Shown: piece by piece, positions 1 through 8,204 of the stretch
How the letters are laid out: each line of letters opens with the position of its first letter
Numbering within the stretch: the stretch's first letter is position 1
Assembly: GCA_030625695.1 (NCBI GenBank)
Contig: DAOUQK010000013.1
Span: forward strand, 1 to 24,140
DNA length: 24,140 nt
Reading direction: 5' to 3'
DNA from: Paracoccaceae bacterium
GTDB lineage: Bacteria > Pseudomonadota > Alphaproteobacteria > Rhodobacterales > Rhodobacteraceae
Program-made: the position numbers and the translations under genes
The notes under the pieces: model-generated
Seen by the model: the letters and a program-made list of their open reading frames with translations, nothing else
Database searches by the model: none
What the model was told of the DNA's origin: nothing

Positions 1-2
1 CC

Positions 3-302
3 GAATTTGAATCCGCCTATCCCGGCAGCCCACTTGCCGCCGAAGCCAACCTGAGCCGCGGCAAGGCGCTGGACGGCATGGGCGACACCCGAGAGGCGGC
101 GCGTGCCTATCTGGCCAGCTTTACTTCGGATACGACCGGCCCGGTGGCACCGGATTCCCTTTTTGAACTGGGGGCGGCCCTTGGGCGGCTTGGGCAGACG
201 GATCAGGCTTGTGTGACGTTGGGTGAGGTCGGCGTTCGCTTTCCGGGGGGGCAGGCGGCTAGTAACGCGCGACAGGAAATGACGCTTTTGGGATGCTCTT
301 GA
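3..302 (+). CDS. cpoB: Tol-Pal system protein CpoB/YbgF, C-terminal part (5' end outside window)
   Basis: The frame is open from the first bases of the window and ends in TGA at 300-302, giving about 99 residues of a C-terminal domain. The visible text alternates helical TPR-type stretches: EFESAYPGSPLAAEANLSRG, then a GDTREAARAYLASF repeat, then FELGAALGRLGQTDQACVTL, and finally RFPGGQAASNAR. This pattern is typical of the C-terminal TPR domain of the periplasmic protein that coordinates the Tol-Pal envelope system with peptidoglycan synthesis at division. The ATG at 78 is internal and not a real start. The stop overlaps the tilS start by 10 bases, so the two genes are probably co-transcribed. 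In many alphaproteobacteria cpoB/ybgF, tilS and ftsH follow pal, which supports the call. Another TPR protein is possible, but the gene order makes this the best reading. Confidence 0.8.
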   Translation, partial: EFESAYPGSPLAAEANLSRGKALDGMGDTREAARAYLASFTSDTTGPVAPDSLFELGAALGRLGQTDQACVTLGEVGVRFPGGQAASNARQEMTLLGCS

Positions 303-1552
303 ATTCAGATATCCCTGATATTGTGGCGCAGGTCCGCGCACAGTTTCACGCGGCCCTCCCGGCAAAGCTTGGCATTGCCGTGTCGGGCGGCGGCGATTCC
401 ACCGCGTTAATGCACATTCTTGCGAATTGTTTTGAGCCGGGCCAGGTCGAATTATCTGTCGCAACCGTTGATCACGGATTGCGCGCCGGGTCCGCTGATG
501 AGGCTCGCGACGTTGCGGCACAGGCGGGTTCCCTGGGAATTGCCCACCAGACCTTGAGATGGGAAGGCTGGGACGGCACCGGAAATCTTCAGGATCAGGC
601 GCGTCGGGCGCGCTATCGGTTGTTGTCGGAATGGGCCAAATCGGAGTCGATTGCGGTGATTGCCTTGGGGCATACGGCGGACGATCAGGCCGAAACCGTG
701 ATTATGCGACTGATTCGCGCGGCGGGTGTGACGGGTCTTTCGGGCATGCCGGTGCGGCGTACACTGCATGGGGTTACAATATTTCGGCCATTGCTGGGCA
801 CAACCCGCGATGATTTGCGCGATTTTCTGCGCCTGAACAAAATTTCCTGGGTCGACGACCCCTCAAATGATGACGAACGTTTTGACCGGATCAAAGTGCG
901 CCGCGCCCTTGAAGTGCTGGCACCTTTGGGTCTGACGTCGCAGGCATTGTCGCAAGTTGCGCAGAATATGACCCAAGCCCGTGAAGCGTTGGATTGGTAC
1001 AGTTTTCTGGCGGCCCGCGATCTGGTGACCATTGTTGGCGGCGATGTGGTTTTGTGCCTGCGCAAGTTCCGCACATTGCCCGACGAAGTGGCCCGGCGTC
1101 TGTTCATGCAGGCCCTGATGTGGATCAGCGGATCCGAATATCCACCCCGCCGCACGCCCCTGGTCGATGCGGTGAACAAGGTGCGCCTGGGCGAGCCAAC
1201 CACCTTAAGCGGTTGTCGTGTGGTGCGACAGGCCCACAGCATCTGGATTTGTCGCGAGTATAATGCAGTCCGGCGCAAACATGTGGCCTGCGGTGAGGTT
1301 TGGGATGGCCGGTGGCAACTTTCCGGCGGCGATGGCGCGGGCTGTGAAGTGCGACCCTTGGGCCAGCGGGGCCTGAGGATGGCCCCGGGCTGGCGCGATA
1401 CTGGCCGTCCAAACGCTGCCTTGACGGCGTCGCCGTCGGTCTGGCGTGGCGACGATCTGGTGGCTGCTCCCTTGGCTGGATTGGCCAATGGATGGACCGC
1501 AGAACTGGTCGGCGGAGGAGAAGAATTCTATGCGTCGCTTTTATCGCATTGA
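293..1552 (+). CDS. tilS: tRNA(Ile)-lysidine synthetase TilS
   Basis: TilS is an ATP-dependent enzyme that converts C34 of the tRNA-Ile CAU anticodon to lysidine, so that the tRNA reads AUA and is charged with isoleucine. The PP-loop signature SGGGDSTAL lies at residues 31-39. A second family block, ALGHTADDQAETVIMRLIR, follows near residue 125, then GVTGLSGM, and IFRPLLGTTRDDLRDFL near residue 165. At 419 residues it is close to the usual length of the longer TilS form (around 430). The C-terminal third is poorly conserved, as is normal for this family. The ATG at 293 overlaps the end of cpoB by 10 bases, suggesting translational coupling; a gap of 75 bases separates it from ftsH. An essential housekeeping gene in this position is expected. 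Confidence 0.93.
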   Translation: MLLNSDIPDIVAQVRAQFHAALPAKLGIAVSGGGDSTALMHILANCFEPGQVELSVATVDHGLRAGSADEARDVAAQAGSLGIAHQTLRWEGWDGTGNLQDQARRARYRLLSEWAKSESIAVIALGHTADDQAETVIMRLIRAAGVTGLSGMPVRRTLHGVTIFRPLLGTTRDDLRDFLRLNKISWVDDPSNDDERFDRIKVRRALEVLAPLGLTSQALSQVAQNMTQAREALDWYSFLAARDLVTIVGGDVVLCLRKFRTLPDEVARRLFMQALMWISGSEYPPRRTPLVDAVNKVRLGEPTTLSGCRVVRQAHSIWICREYNAVRRKHVACGEVWDGRWQLSGGDGAGCEVRPLGQRGLRMAPGWRDTGRPNAALTASPSVWRGDDLVAAPLAGLANGWTAELVGGGEEFYASLLSH

Positions 1553-1614
1553 ACATAGCGAAATCATCTCTATTTTAGAAGTCTGGCAGGCTGGTCCCCC
1601 ACAGCCGCACATCT

Positions 1615-1630
1615 AGGAGAATTTTTTTTG
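1615..1630 (+). promoter_or_regulatory. Ribosome binding site and TTG start of ftsH
   Basis: AGGAGA at 1615-1620 is followed by an A and a run of eight T whose last two bases belong to the TTG start codon at 1628-1630. Spacing from AGGAG to the TTG is 8 bases, so the unusual start is well supported. No in-frame ATG lies nearby until residue 20 (MALFKMF), which would delete the first membrane segment. Confidence 0.75.
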
Positions 1631-3550
1631 GGCAACGCACGTAATATCGCCTTTTGGGTTGTTTTGTTTTTGTTGATCATGGCGCTGTTCAAAATGTTCA
1701 GCGGTCCGGGCAACACCATGCAAAGCCGTGAACTCAGCTATTCGGATTTTGTCAATTCGGTCAGAGGTGGCGAAGTTTCCCAGGCTACCCTGGACGGAGA
1801 ACAGATACGCTTTCGCGGTTCGGACGGGCAGGATTATGTCACGATCAAACCGGAAGATGCTGAAATCACAACACTTTTGATCGACAATGACGTGCCCGTA
1901 CGGGTTGAAAAACAGGAACAATCAGTGTTCCAGTCATTCCTGATCACCCTGTTGCCATTCCTTCTGCTGATTGGTGTCTGGATCTATTTCATGAACCGTA
2001 TGCAGGGCGGGGGCAAAGGCGGGGCCATGGGTTTTGGCAAGTCCAAGGCCAAGATGCTGACCGAGAAACAGGGCCGCGTCACGTTTGACGACGTGGCTGG
2101 CATCGACGAAGCCAAAGAAGAGCTGGAAGAGATCGTTGAATTCCTGCGTAATCCGCAGAAATTCAGCCGTTTGGGCGGAAAAATTCCTAAGGGCGCTTTG
2201 CTGGTTGGCCCTCCAGGCACTGGTAAGACGCTTCTGGCCCGCGCCATTGCGGGCGAAGCTGGCGTGCCGTTCTTCTCGATCTCGGGATCGGACTTTGTTG
2301 AAATGTTTGTCGGCGTGGGTGCGTCCCGTGTGCGCGACATGTTCGAACAGGCCAAGAAAAATGCGCCCTGTATCGTGTTTATCGACGAGATTGACGCCGT
2401 GGGCCGCCATCGTGGCGCCGGTTATGGCGGTGGCAATGATGAACGCGAACAGACGCTGAACCAGCTTCTGGTGGAAATGGATGGATTTGAAACCAACGAA
2501 GGGGTGATCATTCTGGCCGCCACCAACCGCAAGGACGTGCTGGACCCGGCGCTGCTGCGCCCCGGTCGGTTTGACCGCGAAGTGCAGGTGGCCAACCCTG
2601 ACATCAAAGGTCGCGAGAAAATTCTCGGCGTGCATGCCCGCAAGACGCCGTTGGGTCCGGATGTGGATCTGCGTATCATCGCCCGTGGCACACCGGGGTT
2701 CTCGGGCGCTGATCTGGCCAATCTGGTGAACGAGGCCGCGTTGATGGCGGCGCGGTTCGGACGACGTTTTGTCACGATGATTGACTATGAACAGGCCAAG
2801 GACAAAGTGATGATGGGCCCCGAGCGGCGCTCAATGGTTCTGACCCAGGAACAGAAAGAACACACCGCCTATCACGAAGCCGGCCACGCGGTTGTTGGCA
2901 TGGCGCTCGATAAATGTGATCCGGTCTATAAGGCGACGATCATTCCACGCGGCGGCGCGTTGGGCATGGTGGTATCCTTGCCCGAAGTTGACCGGTTGTC
3001 GATGCACCGTGACCAATGCGAACAACGCCTGGCCATGACTATGGCTGGCAAGGCGGCGGAAGTCCTGAAATGGGGCGAAGATACCGTGTCCAATGGTCCG
3101 GCGGGGGATATCCAACAGGCCAGTGGGCTGGCCCGGGCCATGGTGATGCAATGGGGTATGTCGACCAAAGTCGGCAATATCGACTATCGCGAGGCCGCCG
3201 CAGGTTATAGCCCCAACGGCGGTGCAGGCGGGTTTTCCATATCGGCTTCGACCAAAGAATTGATCGAAACCGAAGTGAAGCGGTTTGTTGACGAAGGCTA
3301 TGAGACGGCTCTCAAAATCCTTGGTAAAAAGGAAAAGGAATTTGAGCGGTTGGCACAAGGTCTGTTGGAATATGAAACCCTGACCGGAGAAGAGATCGAG
3401 CGCGTCATGCGCGGCGAGCCGCCACATGTGGACGACGACGAGGACGACACGCCTGACGAAGGTAACGCGCCCAGCGTCACATCGATTCCCAAAACCAAGC
3501 CGAAAAAACCGCCATCGGATGGTGGAATGGAGCCGGAACCCGCGGGGTGA
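1628..3550 (+). CDS. ftsH: ATP-dependent zinc metalloprotease FtsH
   Basis: FtsH is a hexameric, inner-membrane-anchored AAA+ protease that degrades misfolded membrane proteins and short-lived regulators. The 640-residue protein has all the expected parts. A first membrane segment lies at about residues 7-23, a periplasmic domain to about 100, and a second membrane segment at about 103-122. Walker A GPPGTGKT is at 194-201, Walker B IVFIDE at 249-254, and the second region of homology with AATNRKDVLDPALLRPGRFD at about 297-317. The zinc-binding HEAGH is at 416-420 in the protease domain. The tail is acidic and proline/lysine rich (residues about 600-640). The start is TTG with a strong Shine-Dalgarno. 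It lies 75 bases downstream of tilS in the same direction, as commonly seen. Confidence 0.97.
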   Translation: MGNARNIAFWVVLFLLIMALFKMFSGPGNTMQSRELSYSDFVNSVRGGEVSQATLDGEQIRFRGSDGQDYVTIKPEDAEITTLLIDNDVPVRVEKQEQSVFQSFLITLLPFLLLIGVWIYFMNRMQGGGKGGAMGFGKSKAKMLTEKQGRVTFDDVAGIDEAKEELEEIVEFLRNPQKFSRLGGKIPKGALLVGPPGTGKTLLARAIAGEAGVPFFSISGSDFVEMFVGVGASRVRDMFEQAKKNAPCIVFIDEIDAVGRHRGAGYGGGNDEREQTLNQLLVEMDGFETNEGVIILAATNRKDVLDPALLRPGRFDREVQVANPDIKGREKILGVHARKTPLGPDVDLRIIARGTPGFSGADLANLVNEAALMAARFGRRFVTMIDYEQAKDKVMMGPERRSMVLTQEQKEHTAYHEAGHAVVGMALDKCDPVYKATIIPRGGALGMVVSLPEVDRLSMHRDQCEQRLAMTMAGKAAEVLKWGEDTVSNGPAGDIQQASGLARAMVMQWGMSTKVGNIDYREAAAGYSPNGGAGGFSISASTKELIETEVKRFVDEGYETALKILGKKEKEFERLAQGLLEYETLTGEEIERVMRGEPPHVDDDEDDTPDEGNAPSVTSIPKTKPKKPPSDGGMEPEPAG

Positions 3551-3611
3551 TCGCGCGCGACGCGGATTCTTCTGCAAAAGCCCTGTTCGACGCTAAGCCG
3601 GAGGGCCGAAA

Positions 3612-4187
3612 ATGCCGACGCTGGTAGCGTCCGGTTTCCAGGGCAAAGTCGTCTGGCTGGGGCACCTCCCGGCGGGCGATTCATTGCGCGCCGGTGCGGT
3701 TGATCAGCTTGACCTGGGATATGAAGGCGTCACCGGTGGGCGGCACGAAGGCGTCAACCGGGGGGCATGTGTTCGGGTGAAAAACCTGTACCCGGCGGGC
3801 ACCCAAATCCGCAACGTTCGGCAATTGAGCATCCTTTCGGCCGAGGAACTGGACGCAATTGCAAAAGGTATGGGGTTGGAGCAGCTCGATCCTGAACTTC
3901 TGGGCATTTCAATAGTGCTGCGTGGCATTCCCGATTTCACCCACATTCCGCCTTCGGCGCGCCTGCAAGGTCCGTCCGGCGTAACAGTGACCGTCGACAT
4001 GGAGAATCTCCCCTGCGTTCTTCCGGGTCGTGAAATTGAGAGTGAAAACCCCGGATATGGGGCCGCCTTCAAACCCGCCGCTGCAAACCGACGTGGCGTA
4101 ACGGCCTGGGTCGAACGCCCTGGTAAGGTGTCGATTGGCGACCAGCTAACGCTGTTTATTCCCGATCAGCCCGCCTGGCAGCCCTGA
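3612..4187 (+). CDS. MOSC-domain protein
   Basis: This 191-residue protein resembles the small stand-alone MOSC proteins. MOSC is the molybdenum-cofactor sulfurase C-terminal domain, a beta-barrel thought to handle sulfur or bind cofactor. Visible family features are the early beta strands GKVVWLGHLP, the block GGRHEGVNRGACVRVKNLYP, IRNVRQLSILSAEEL at about residues 73-87, LQGPSGVTVTVDMENLPC ending in the conserved cysteine, and the closing RRGVTAWVERPGKVSIGD. The ATG at 3612 has GGAGGG at 3600-3605 with six bases between, so this start is clear. It lies 61 bases after ftsH on the same strand. The substrate is unknown; nothing in the window (no moa/moe genes) points to one. Confidence 0.8.
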   Translation: MPTLVASGFQGKVVWLGHLPAGDSLRAGAVDQLDLGYEGVTGGRHEGVNRGACVRVKNLYPAGTQIRNVRQLSILSAEELDAIAKGMGLEQLDPELLGISIVLRGIPDFTHIPPSARLQGPSGVTVTVDMENLPCVLPGREIESENPGYGAAFKPAAANRRGVTAWVERPGKVSIGDQLTLFIPDQPAWQP

Positions 4188-4337
4188 CCCTGTTTCCGAT
4201 CCGAAACCATGCACGACATATTCGCCGCTTCAAGGGTTGAAAATGTCGCAATCCTGCCTTTCAGAATCCTGCCCGGCGGATAAGGCTGATAATGGGCTGG
4301 CCGGGTGCGGTATCAGGGAATTTAGCAGGATGGACTC
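4188..4337 (+). other. Leader region upstream of fhs
   Basis: This 150-base non-coding stretch separates the MOSC gene from fhs. It contains a direct repeat AATCCTGCC at 4250-4258 and 4265-4273. It also has a possible hairpin with arms GCCCGGC (4271-4277) and GCCGGGT (4300-4306). A start-proximal AGGATGG precedes the fhs ATG. I do not recognise a named riboswitch here, and no promoter hexamers could be fixed with confidence. Confidence 0.3.
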
Positions 4338-6014
4338 ATGAGCTTTAAAAGCGATATCGAAATTGCCCGCGCGGCAAACAAGCTGCACATACAAGAGATT
4401 GGGGCCAAGCTGGGCATCCCGTCTGACCATTTGCTGCCCTATGGCCATGACAAGGCCAAGGTCAGTCAGGAATTCATCAATTCGCAGAAAGGTGAAAAGG
4501 ACGGCAAGCTGATCCTGGTCACCGCGATCAACCCGACACCTGCGGGCGAAGGCAAGACCACAACCACTGTTGGTCTTGGCGACGGTCTGAACCGGATCGG
4601 CAAAAAGGCTGCGATTTGTATTCGCGAAGCCTCGCTTGGGCCGTGTTTCGGTATGAAAGGCGGGGCTGCCGGCGGCGGCATGGCGCAAGTGGTGCCAATG
4701 GAAGAAATGAACCTGCATTTCACTGGTGATTTTCACGCTATCACCTCGGCCCATAACCTTTTGACGGCGATGATTGATAACCACATCTATTGGGGTAATG
4801 AACTTGAGATAGATGAGCGCCGGATCACCTGGCGTCGGGTGATGGACATGAATGACCGGGCGCTGCGCGACACGGTGATTTCACTGGGCGGTGTGGCCAA
4901 CGGCTTTGCGCGCCAGACCGGATTTGACATAACAGTGGCGTCCGAAGTCATGGCGATCCTGTGCCTCGCCAATGATCTGACTGATCTGCAAAAGCGTCTG
5001 GGCGATATCATCGTCGCCTATACCCGCGATCGTAAAGCGATTTATGCCCGTGATATTCAAGCCGACGGGGCGATGACGGTCTTGCTCAAGGATGCGATGC
5101 AACCCAATCTGGTGCAAACGCTTGAGAATAACCCGGCGTTTGTGCACGGCGGCCCGTTCGCCAATATTGCCCATGGGTGCAACTCGGTTACATCTACCAA
5201 ACTGGCGCTGAAACTGGCTGATTACGTGGTGACTGAGGCCGGCTTCGGAGCCGATCTTGGGGCCGAAAAGTTCATGAACATCAAATGCCGCAAAGCGGGC
5301 ATAGCGCCAGCCGTCGTGGTTCTGGTGGCCACAGTGCGGGCGATGAAGATGAACGGTGGCGTGGCCAAGGCCGACCTTGGGTCGGAAAACGTGGCGGCGG
5401 TGGCCGAAGGCTGCCCTAACCTGGCGCGCCACATTGGTAACCTCAAATCGTTCGGTGTGCCGGTTGTTGTGGCAATCAACCACTTTGTCACCGACACCGA
5501 CGCCGAAGTTTCAGTGATCCGCGACAGCGCTGCCGCCGAAGGTGCCGAAGCGATCCTGTGCCGTCATTGGGAGTTGGGCAGCGAAGGTACGGTTAATCTG
5601 GCGACCCGCGTGGCCGAATTGGCCGACGCGGATGTGGCGATGTTTGCGCCATTGTATCGCGACGATATCAGCCTGTTCGAAAAGATCGAAACCATTGCCA
5701 AGCGGATTTACCACGCCGATGACGTCATCGCCGACAACAAAATCCGCGACCAGCTGCGGCTGTGGGAGGACGCGGGTTTTGGCCATCTGCCGGTCTGTAT
5801 GGCAAAAACCCAATATTCCTTCTCGACCGACCCGACATTGCGCGGCGCGCCCACTGGCCATTCGGTGCCGGTGCGCGAAGTGCGCCTGTCGGCGGGGGCC
5901 GGGTTCATCGTGGTGATCTGCGGAGAGATCATGACTATGCCGGGCCTGCCCCGAACCCCCGCCGCCATGTCGATTGGCATGAACGACGCAGGCGAGGTCG
6001 AAGGGCTGTTTTAA
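4338..6014 (+). CDS. fhs: Formate-tetrahydrofolate ligase
   Basis: The enzyme joins formate to tetrahydrofolate using ATP, giving 10-formyl-THF for purine synthesis, initiator-tRNA formylation or C1 assimilation and oxidation. The P-loop-like motif PTPAGEGKTTT is at residues 67-76, as in characterised family members. Other family blocks are REASLGPCFGMKGGAAGGG (about 96-114), NLHFTGDFHAITSAHNLL, HGGPFANIAHGCNS (about 270-283) and VTEAGFGADLGAEKF. Length is 558 residues, matching the usual 555-560. The start at 4338 is preceded by AGGATGG. The gene is followed on the same strand by folD, so the two can act in sequence: formyl-THF to methenyl- and methylene-THF. In roseobacters such pairs often serve methyl-group and C1 oxidation, but that role is inferred here. 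Confidence 0.97.
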   Translation: MSFKSDIEIARAANKLHIQEIGAKLGIPSDHLLPYGHDKAKVSQEFINSQKGEKDGKLILVTAINPTPAGEGKTTTTVGLGDGLNRIGKKAAICIREASLGPCFGMKGGAAGGGMAQVVPMEEMNLHFTGDFHAITSAHNLLTAMIDNHIYWGNELEIDERRITWRRVMDMNDRALRDTVISLGGVANGFARQTGFDITVASEVMAILCLANDLTDLQKRLGDIIVAYTRDRKAIYARDIQADGAMTVLLKDAMQPNLVQTLENNPAFVHGGPFANIAHGCNSVTSTKLALKLADYVVTEAGFGADLGAEKFMNIKCRKAGIAPAVVVLVATVRAMKMNGGVAKADLGSENVAAVAEGCPNLARHIGNLKSFGVPVVVAINHFVTDTDAEVSVIRDSAAAEGAEAILCRHWELGSEGTVNLATRVAELADADVAMFAPLYRDDISLFEKIETIAKRIYHADDVIADNKIRDQLRLWEDAGFGHLPVCMAKTQYSFSTDPTLRGAPTGHSVPVREVRLSAGAGFIVVICGEIMTMPGLPRTPAAMSIGMNDAGEVEGLF

Positions 6015-6019
6015 CGGGC

Positions 6020-6077
6020 GACGGGGTGAAACCCCGCCCTACCCATTATCTGTAGGGTGGGGTTTTACCCCACCGTC
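6020..6077. repeat. Nested palindromic intergenic repeat, copy 1
   Basis: Two arms face each other. The left arm (6020-6043) contains the small palindrome CGGGGT-gaa-ACCCCG. The right arm (6052-6077) contains GGTGGGG-tttta-CCCCACC. The reverse complement of the left arm aligns with the right arm as GTAGGG[C/T]GGGGTTT[C/T]ACCCC, so the whole is a large inverted repeat of two smaller palindromes. The same design recurs at 23321-23394. It lies between the fhs stop and the folD Shine-Dalgarno, inside a probable operon. Confidence 0.75.
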
Positions 6078-6092
6078 ACCTCAGGAGAAAAC

Positions 6093-6995
6093 ATGACCGC
6101 AACAATCATCGACGGCAAAGCCTTTGCCGCAACCGTCCGGGCCAAAGTGGCTGCCCATGTCACCACCATCAAAGACACGCATGGGATTACACCGGGCCTC
6201 GCTGTGGTTCTGGTCGGTGAAGACCCGGCCAGTCAGGTCTATGTGCGCTCCAAAGGCAAGATGACGCTCGAAGTGGGGATGAATTCCTATGAACACAAGC
6301 TTGACGTCGATACACCCGAGGCCGACCTTCTGACCCTGATCGACCGTCTGAACAGTGATGAAAAAGTCCACGGCATTCTGGTGCAACTGCCCCTGCCGGG
6401 CCACATCAACGAAGATCTGGTTATCAATTCCATTGATCCGGCCAAAGATGTGGACGGGTTCCACATCTCGAATGTCGGCCTTCTGGGCACCGGACAGAAA
6501 AGTATGGTGCCGTGCACGCCTTTGGGCAGCCTGATGATGCTGCGTGACCACCATGGCTCGCTCAGCGGGTTAGACGCTGTGGTGATTGGCCGCTCTAACA
6601 TTGTCGGCAAACCCATGGCCCAACTGCTGCTTGGCGACAGTTGTACCGTCACCATCGCCCATTCCAGAACCCGCGATCTTGCCGATGTGGTGCGCCGTGC
6701 TGACATTGTTGTCGCCGCCGTAGGTCGGCCCGAAATGGTGCCCGGGGATTGGATCAAACCGGGTGCCACGGTGGTTGACGTTGGTATCAACCGCATTGAC
6801 GCCCCGGAAAAAGGTGAGGGTAAAACCCGCCTTGTCGGCGACGTGGATTTCACCAGTGCGTCCCAGGTTGCCGGTGCCATCACCCCGGTTCCCGGTGGTG
6901 TCGGCCCGATGACCATCGCCTGCCTTTTGGCCAACACGCTGACTGCTTGTTGCCGTGCCAAATCCCTGCCGGAACCCGAAGGGTTGACCGCCTGA
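6093..6995 (+). CDS. folD: Bifunctional methylenetetrahydrofolate dehydrogenase / methenyltetrahydrofolate cyclohydrolase
   Basis: FolD interconverts 5,10-methylene-THF, 5,10-methenyl-THF and 10-formyl-THF with NADP. The 300-residue protein has the catalytic block YVRSKGK with Tyr50 and Lys54 in the same positions as the well-studied family enzymes. It also has the substrate block VHGILVQLPLPGHIN (about 100-114), DPAKDVDGFH, the nucleotide-binding segment VVIGRSNIVGKPMAQLL (about 165-181), and the terminal TPVPGGVGPMTIACLL. The start at 6093 is chosen because AGGAGA at about 6083-6088 sits just upstream. An in-frame ATG at 6057 lies inside the palindromic repeat and has no such site. It follows fhs and probably forms a C1-folate operon with it. 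Confidence 0.96.
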   Translation: MTATIIDGKAFAATVRAKVAAHVTTIKDTHGITPGLAVVLVGEDPASQVYVRSKGKMTLEVGMNSYEHKLDVDTPEADLLTLIDRLNSDEKVHGILVQLPLPGHINEDLVINSIDPAKDVDGFHISNVGLLGTGQKSMVPCTPLGSLMMLRDHHGSLSGLDAVVIGRSNIVGKPMAQLLLGDSCTVTIAHSRTRDLADVVRRADIVVAAVGRPEMVPGDWIKPGATVVDVGINRIDAPEKGEGKTRLVGDVDFTSASQVAGAITPVPGGVGPMTIACLLANTLTACCRAKSLPEPEGLTA

Positions 6996-7000
6996 TGTAA

Positions 7001-7039
7001 GCTGCGAGAAAAGCCCTCTTTCAGGGCTTGCCGAGCAGC
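7001..7039. terminator. Hairpin between convergent folD and thioesterase genes
   Basis: AAGCCCT at 7011-7017 and AGGGCTT at 7023-7029 form a perfect 7-bp stem with a 5-base loop. An outer GCTGC (7001-7005) can pair with GCAGC (7035-7039). It sits exactly between the folD stop (+) and the thioesterase stop (-). There is no strong T-run on either side, so it is a plausible bidirectional terminator rather than a certain one. Confidence 0.5.
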
Positions 7040-7041
7040 CC

Positions 7042-7452
7042 CTAAGCCGGTGCCATTGGTATCATCGTCCCTTGAAGGACCGCGATCAAAACCTCGCGGC
7101 CTTCATCAATTGCGTACACGTCTGCGGCCACCACAACCAACCGTCTACCAGCCTTAAGAACCCGCCCGGTGGCGCGTAACCGATCGCCTTTGCCCGGGGC
7201 CAAAAGGTTGATCTTGATCTCTGCCGTCAGCACCTCATACCCTTCGGGCATCACCGATAATGCCGAATACCCTGCCGCACTGTCGCCAAGTGCAAAGGTC
7301 AACGCGGCGTGGGCAAATCCGTGTTGCTGCCGGGTGCCTTCAAGAATTGGTGCTGAAATTACCACCTGCCCGGCGGCAACACTATCCAACTGTGCCCCCA
7401 AGGTTCGCATCAGGCTCTGCTTGTCAAAACTCTCAGTTATTCGTCTTTCCAC
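7042..7452 (-). CDS. PaaI-family (hotdog-fold) thioesterase
   Basis: This 136-residue protein looks like a stand-alone hotdog thioesterase that hydrolyses acyl-CoA or aryl-acyl-CoA thioesters. The block QHGFAHAALTFALGDSAAGYSA (about residues 43-64) corresponds to the HGG...A.D.A family core, with Asp57 as the likely catalytic acid. ILTAEIKINLLAP-type text (here VLTAEIKINLLAP) and GRVLKAGRRLVVVAADVY follow as the expected strands. The start is GTG at 7452, with GGGGGA just upstream that overlaps the pdeM stop, so translation is probably coupled to pdeM. The gap between the genes is 9 bases. The physiological substrate cannot be read from sequence. Confidence 0.82.
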   Translation of the reverse strand: MERRITESFDKQSLMRTLGAQLDSVAAGQVVISAPILEGTRQQHGFAHAALTFALGDSAAGYSALSVMPEGYEVLTAEIKINLLAPGKGDRLRATGRVLKAGRRLVVVAADVYAIDEGREVLIAVLQGTMIPMAPA

Positions 7453-7461
7453 GACATCCCC

Positions 7462-8124
7462 CTATCTTGGCATCGGTACTGCGTTTGGTTTGCGCCCGGT
7501 CAGAATGGCAATCGCATCTTTGCGCATCAAATGGATCAGAACTTCGTCATGACTGCGCAATCCGCCGGTATACGTGCCATATGAAGGTAATATCACCCGG
7601 TAACTATCTGCCAGAAAGGCCGGCCTGGAAATGGTCCGCCCCTTGGTTTTCACGCTTGCCTTGGGGTGATAATGCCCCGAAACCTCACCACTTGCCCCTT
7701 TGCGGGCAATATGGCGAAAACTAAGCGGGGCAAGCGGCAATTCCGCCAGATGCGTACCGCTTATCTCGGCTGGCCCGGGATCGTGATTGCCTTCAATCCA
7801 AACCCAGCGCCGCCCGGCCTGCAATCTGGAAATCCACAAGCGTTCCGATTCCGGCAAAGCCCGCGCAGCCCCCAGATCATCAAAACTGTCGCCCAGACAG
7901 ACCACAATGCTTGCCTGGGTTATTGCCAGATCAGCCGCCAACCGGTTCAAGGTATCGCGGGTGTCATACGGTGGCAGAGCGGCACCGCCATGCCGGGCAA
8001 TCCGTTCGGATTTACCCAGATGCAGGTCTGAGACGCACAAAAGCCGTTGATCCGGCCACCATAATGCGCCCGACCCTAGTGCAGTCAGAGAAACACCCGC
8101 CAAGATAAACTGATACCCATCCAT
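7462..8124 (-). CDS. pdeM: Ligase-associated DNA damage response endonuclease PdeM
   Basis: This is a calcineurin-like metallophosphoesterase of the family found with an ATP-dependent DNA ligase, an exonuclease-like protein and a DEXH helicase in a bacterial DNA repair cluster. The metal-binding motifs are in order: VSDLHLG (first Asp-His pair), CLGDSFDD (GDxxD-like), EGNHDPG (GNHD) and SGHYHPK (GHxH-like). I prefer the ATG at 8124 (protein starts MDGYQFILAG, 220 residues), which resembles the usual family N-terminus. An in-frame ATG at 8157 would add 11 residues and has no better ribosome site. Immediately upstream lies what looks like a collapsed helicase gene. The thioesterase gene follows 9 bases downstream. 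Confidence 0.85.
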   Translation of the reverse strand: MDGYQFILAGVSLTALGSGALWWPDQRLLCVSDLHLGKSERIARHGGAALPPYDTRDTLNRLAADLAITQASIVVCLGDSFDDLGAARALPESERLWISRLQAGRRWVWIEGNHDPGPAEISGTHLAELPLAPLSFRHIARKGASGEVSGHYHPKASVKTKGRTISRPAFLADSYRVILPSYGTYTGGLRSHDEVLIHLMRKDAIAILTGRKPNAVPMPR

Positions 8125-8204
8125 GCCATGTTGCTCAAACATTGGTCGGTAAAACACAAGGGAAATCGAAGACTTAGGCGATCCCGGCCGCTTGCATTAA
8201 ATTG

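Noticed and set aside
685..1488. Long open frame on the - strand inside tilS
   Set aside because: It is rich in Arg/Ser/Pro, as expected of an antisense frame in GC-rich coding DNA, has no family motif, and tilS is clear on the other strand.
1934..3577. Long - strand frames opposite ftsH (1934-2635 and 2831-3577)
   Set aside because: They lie fully opposite a well-supported FtsH and show no domain, signal or ribosome site.
7260..7724. + strand frame of 154 codons opposite pdeM and the thioesterase
   Set aside because: It crosses two real genes on the - strand and has the low-complexity look of a shadow frame.
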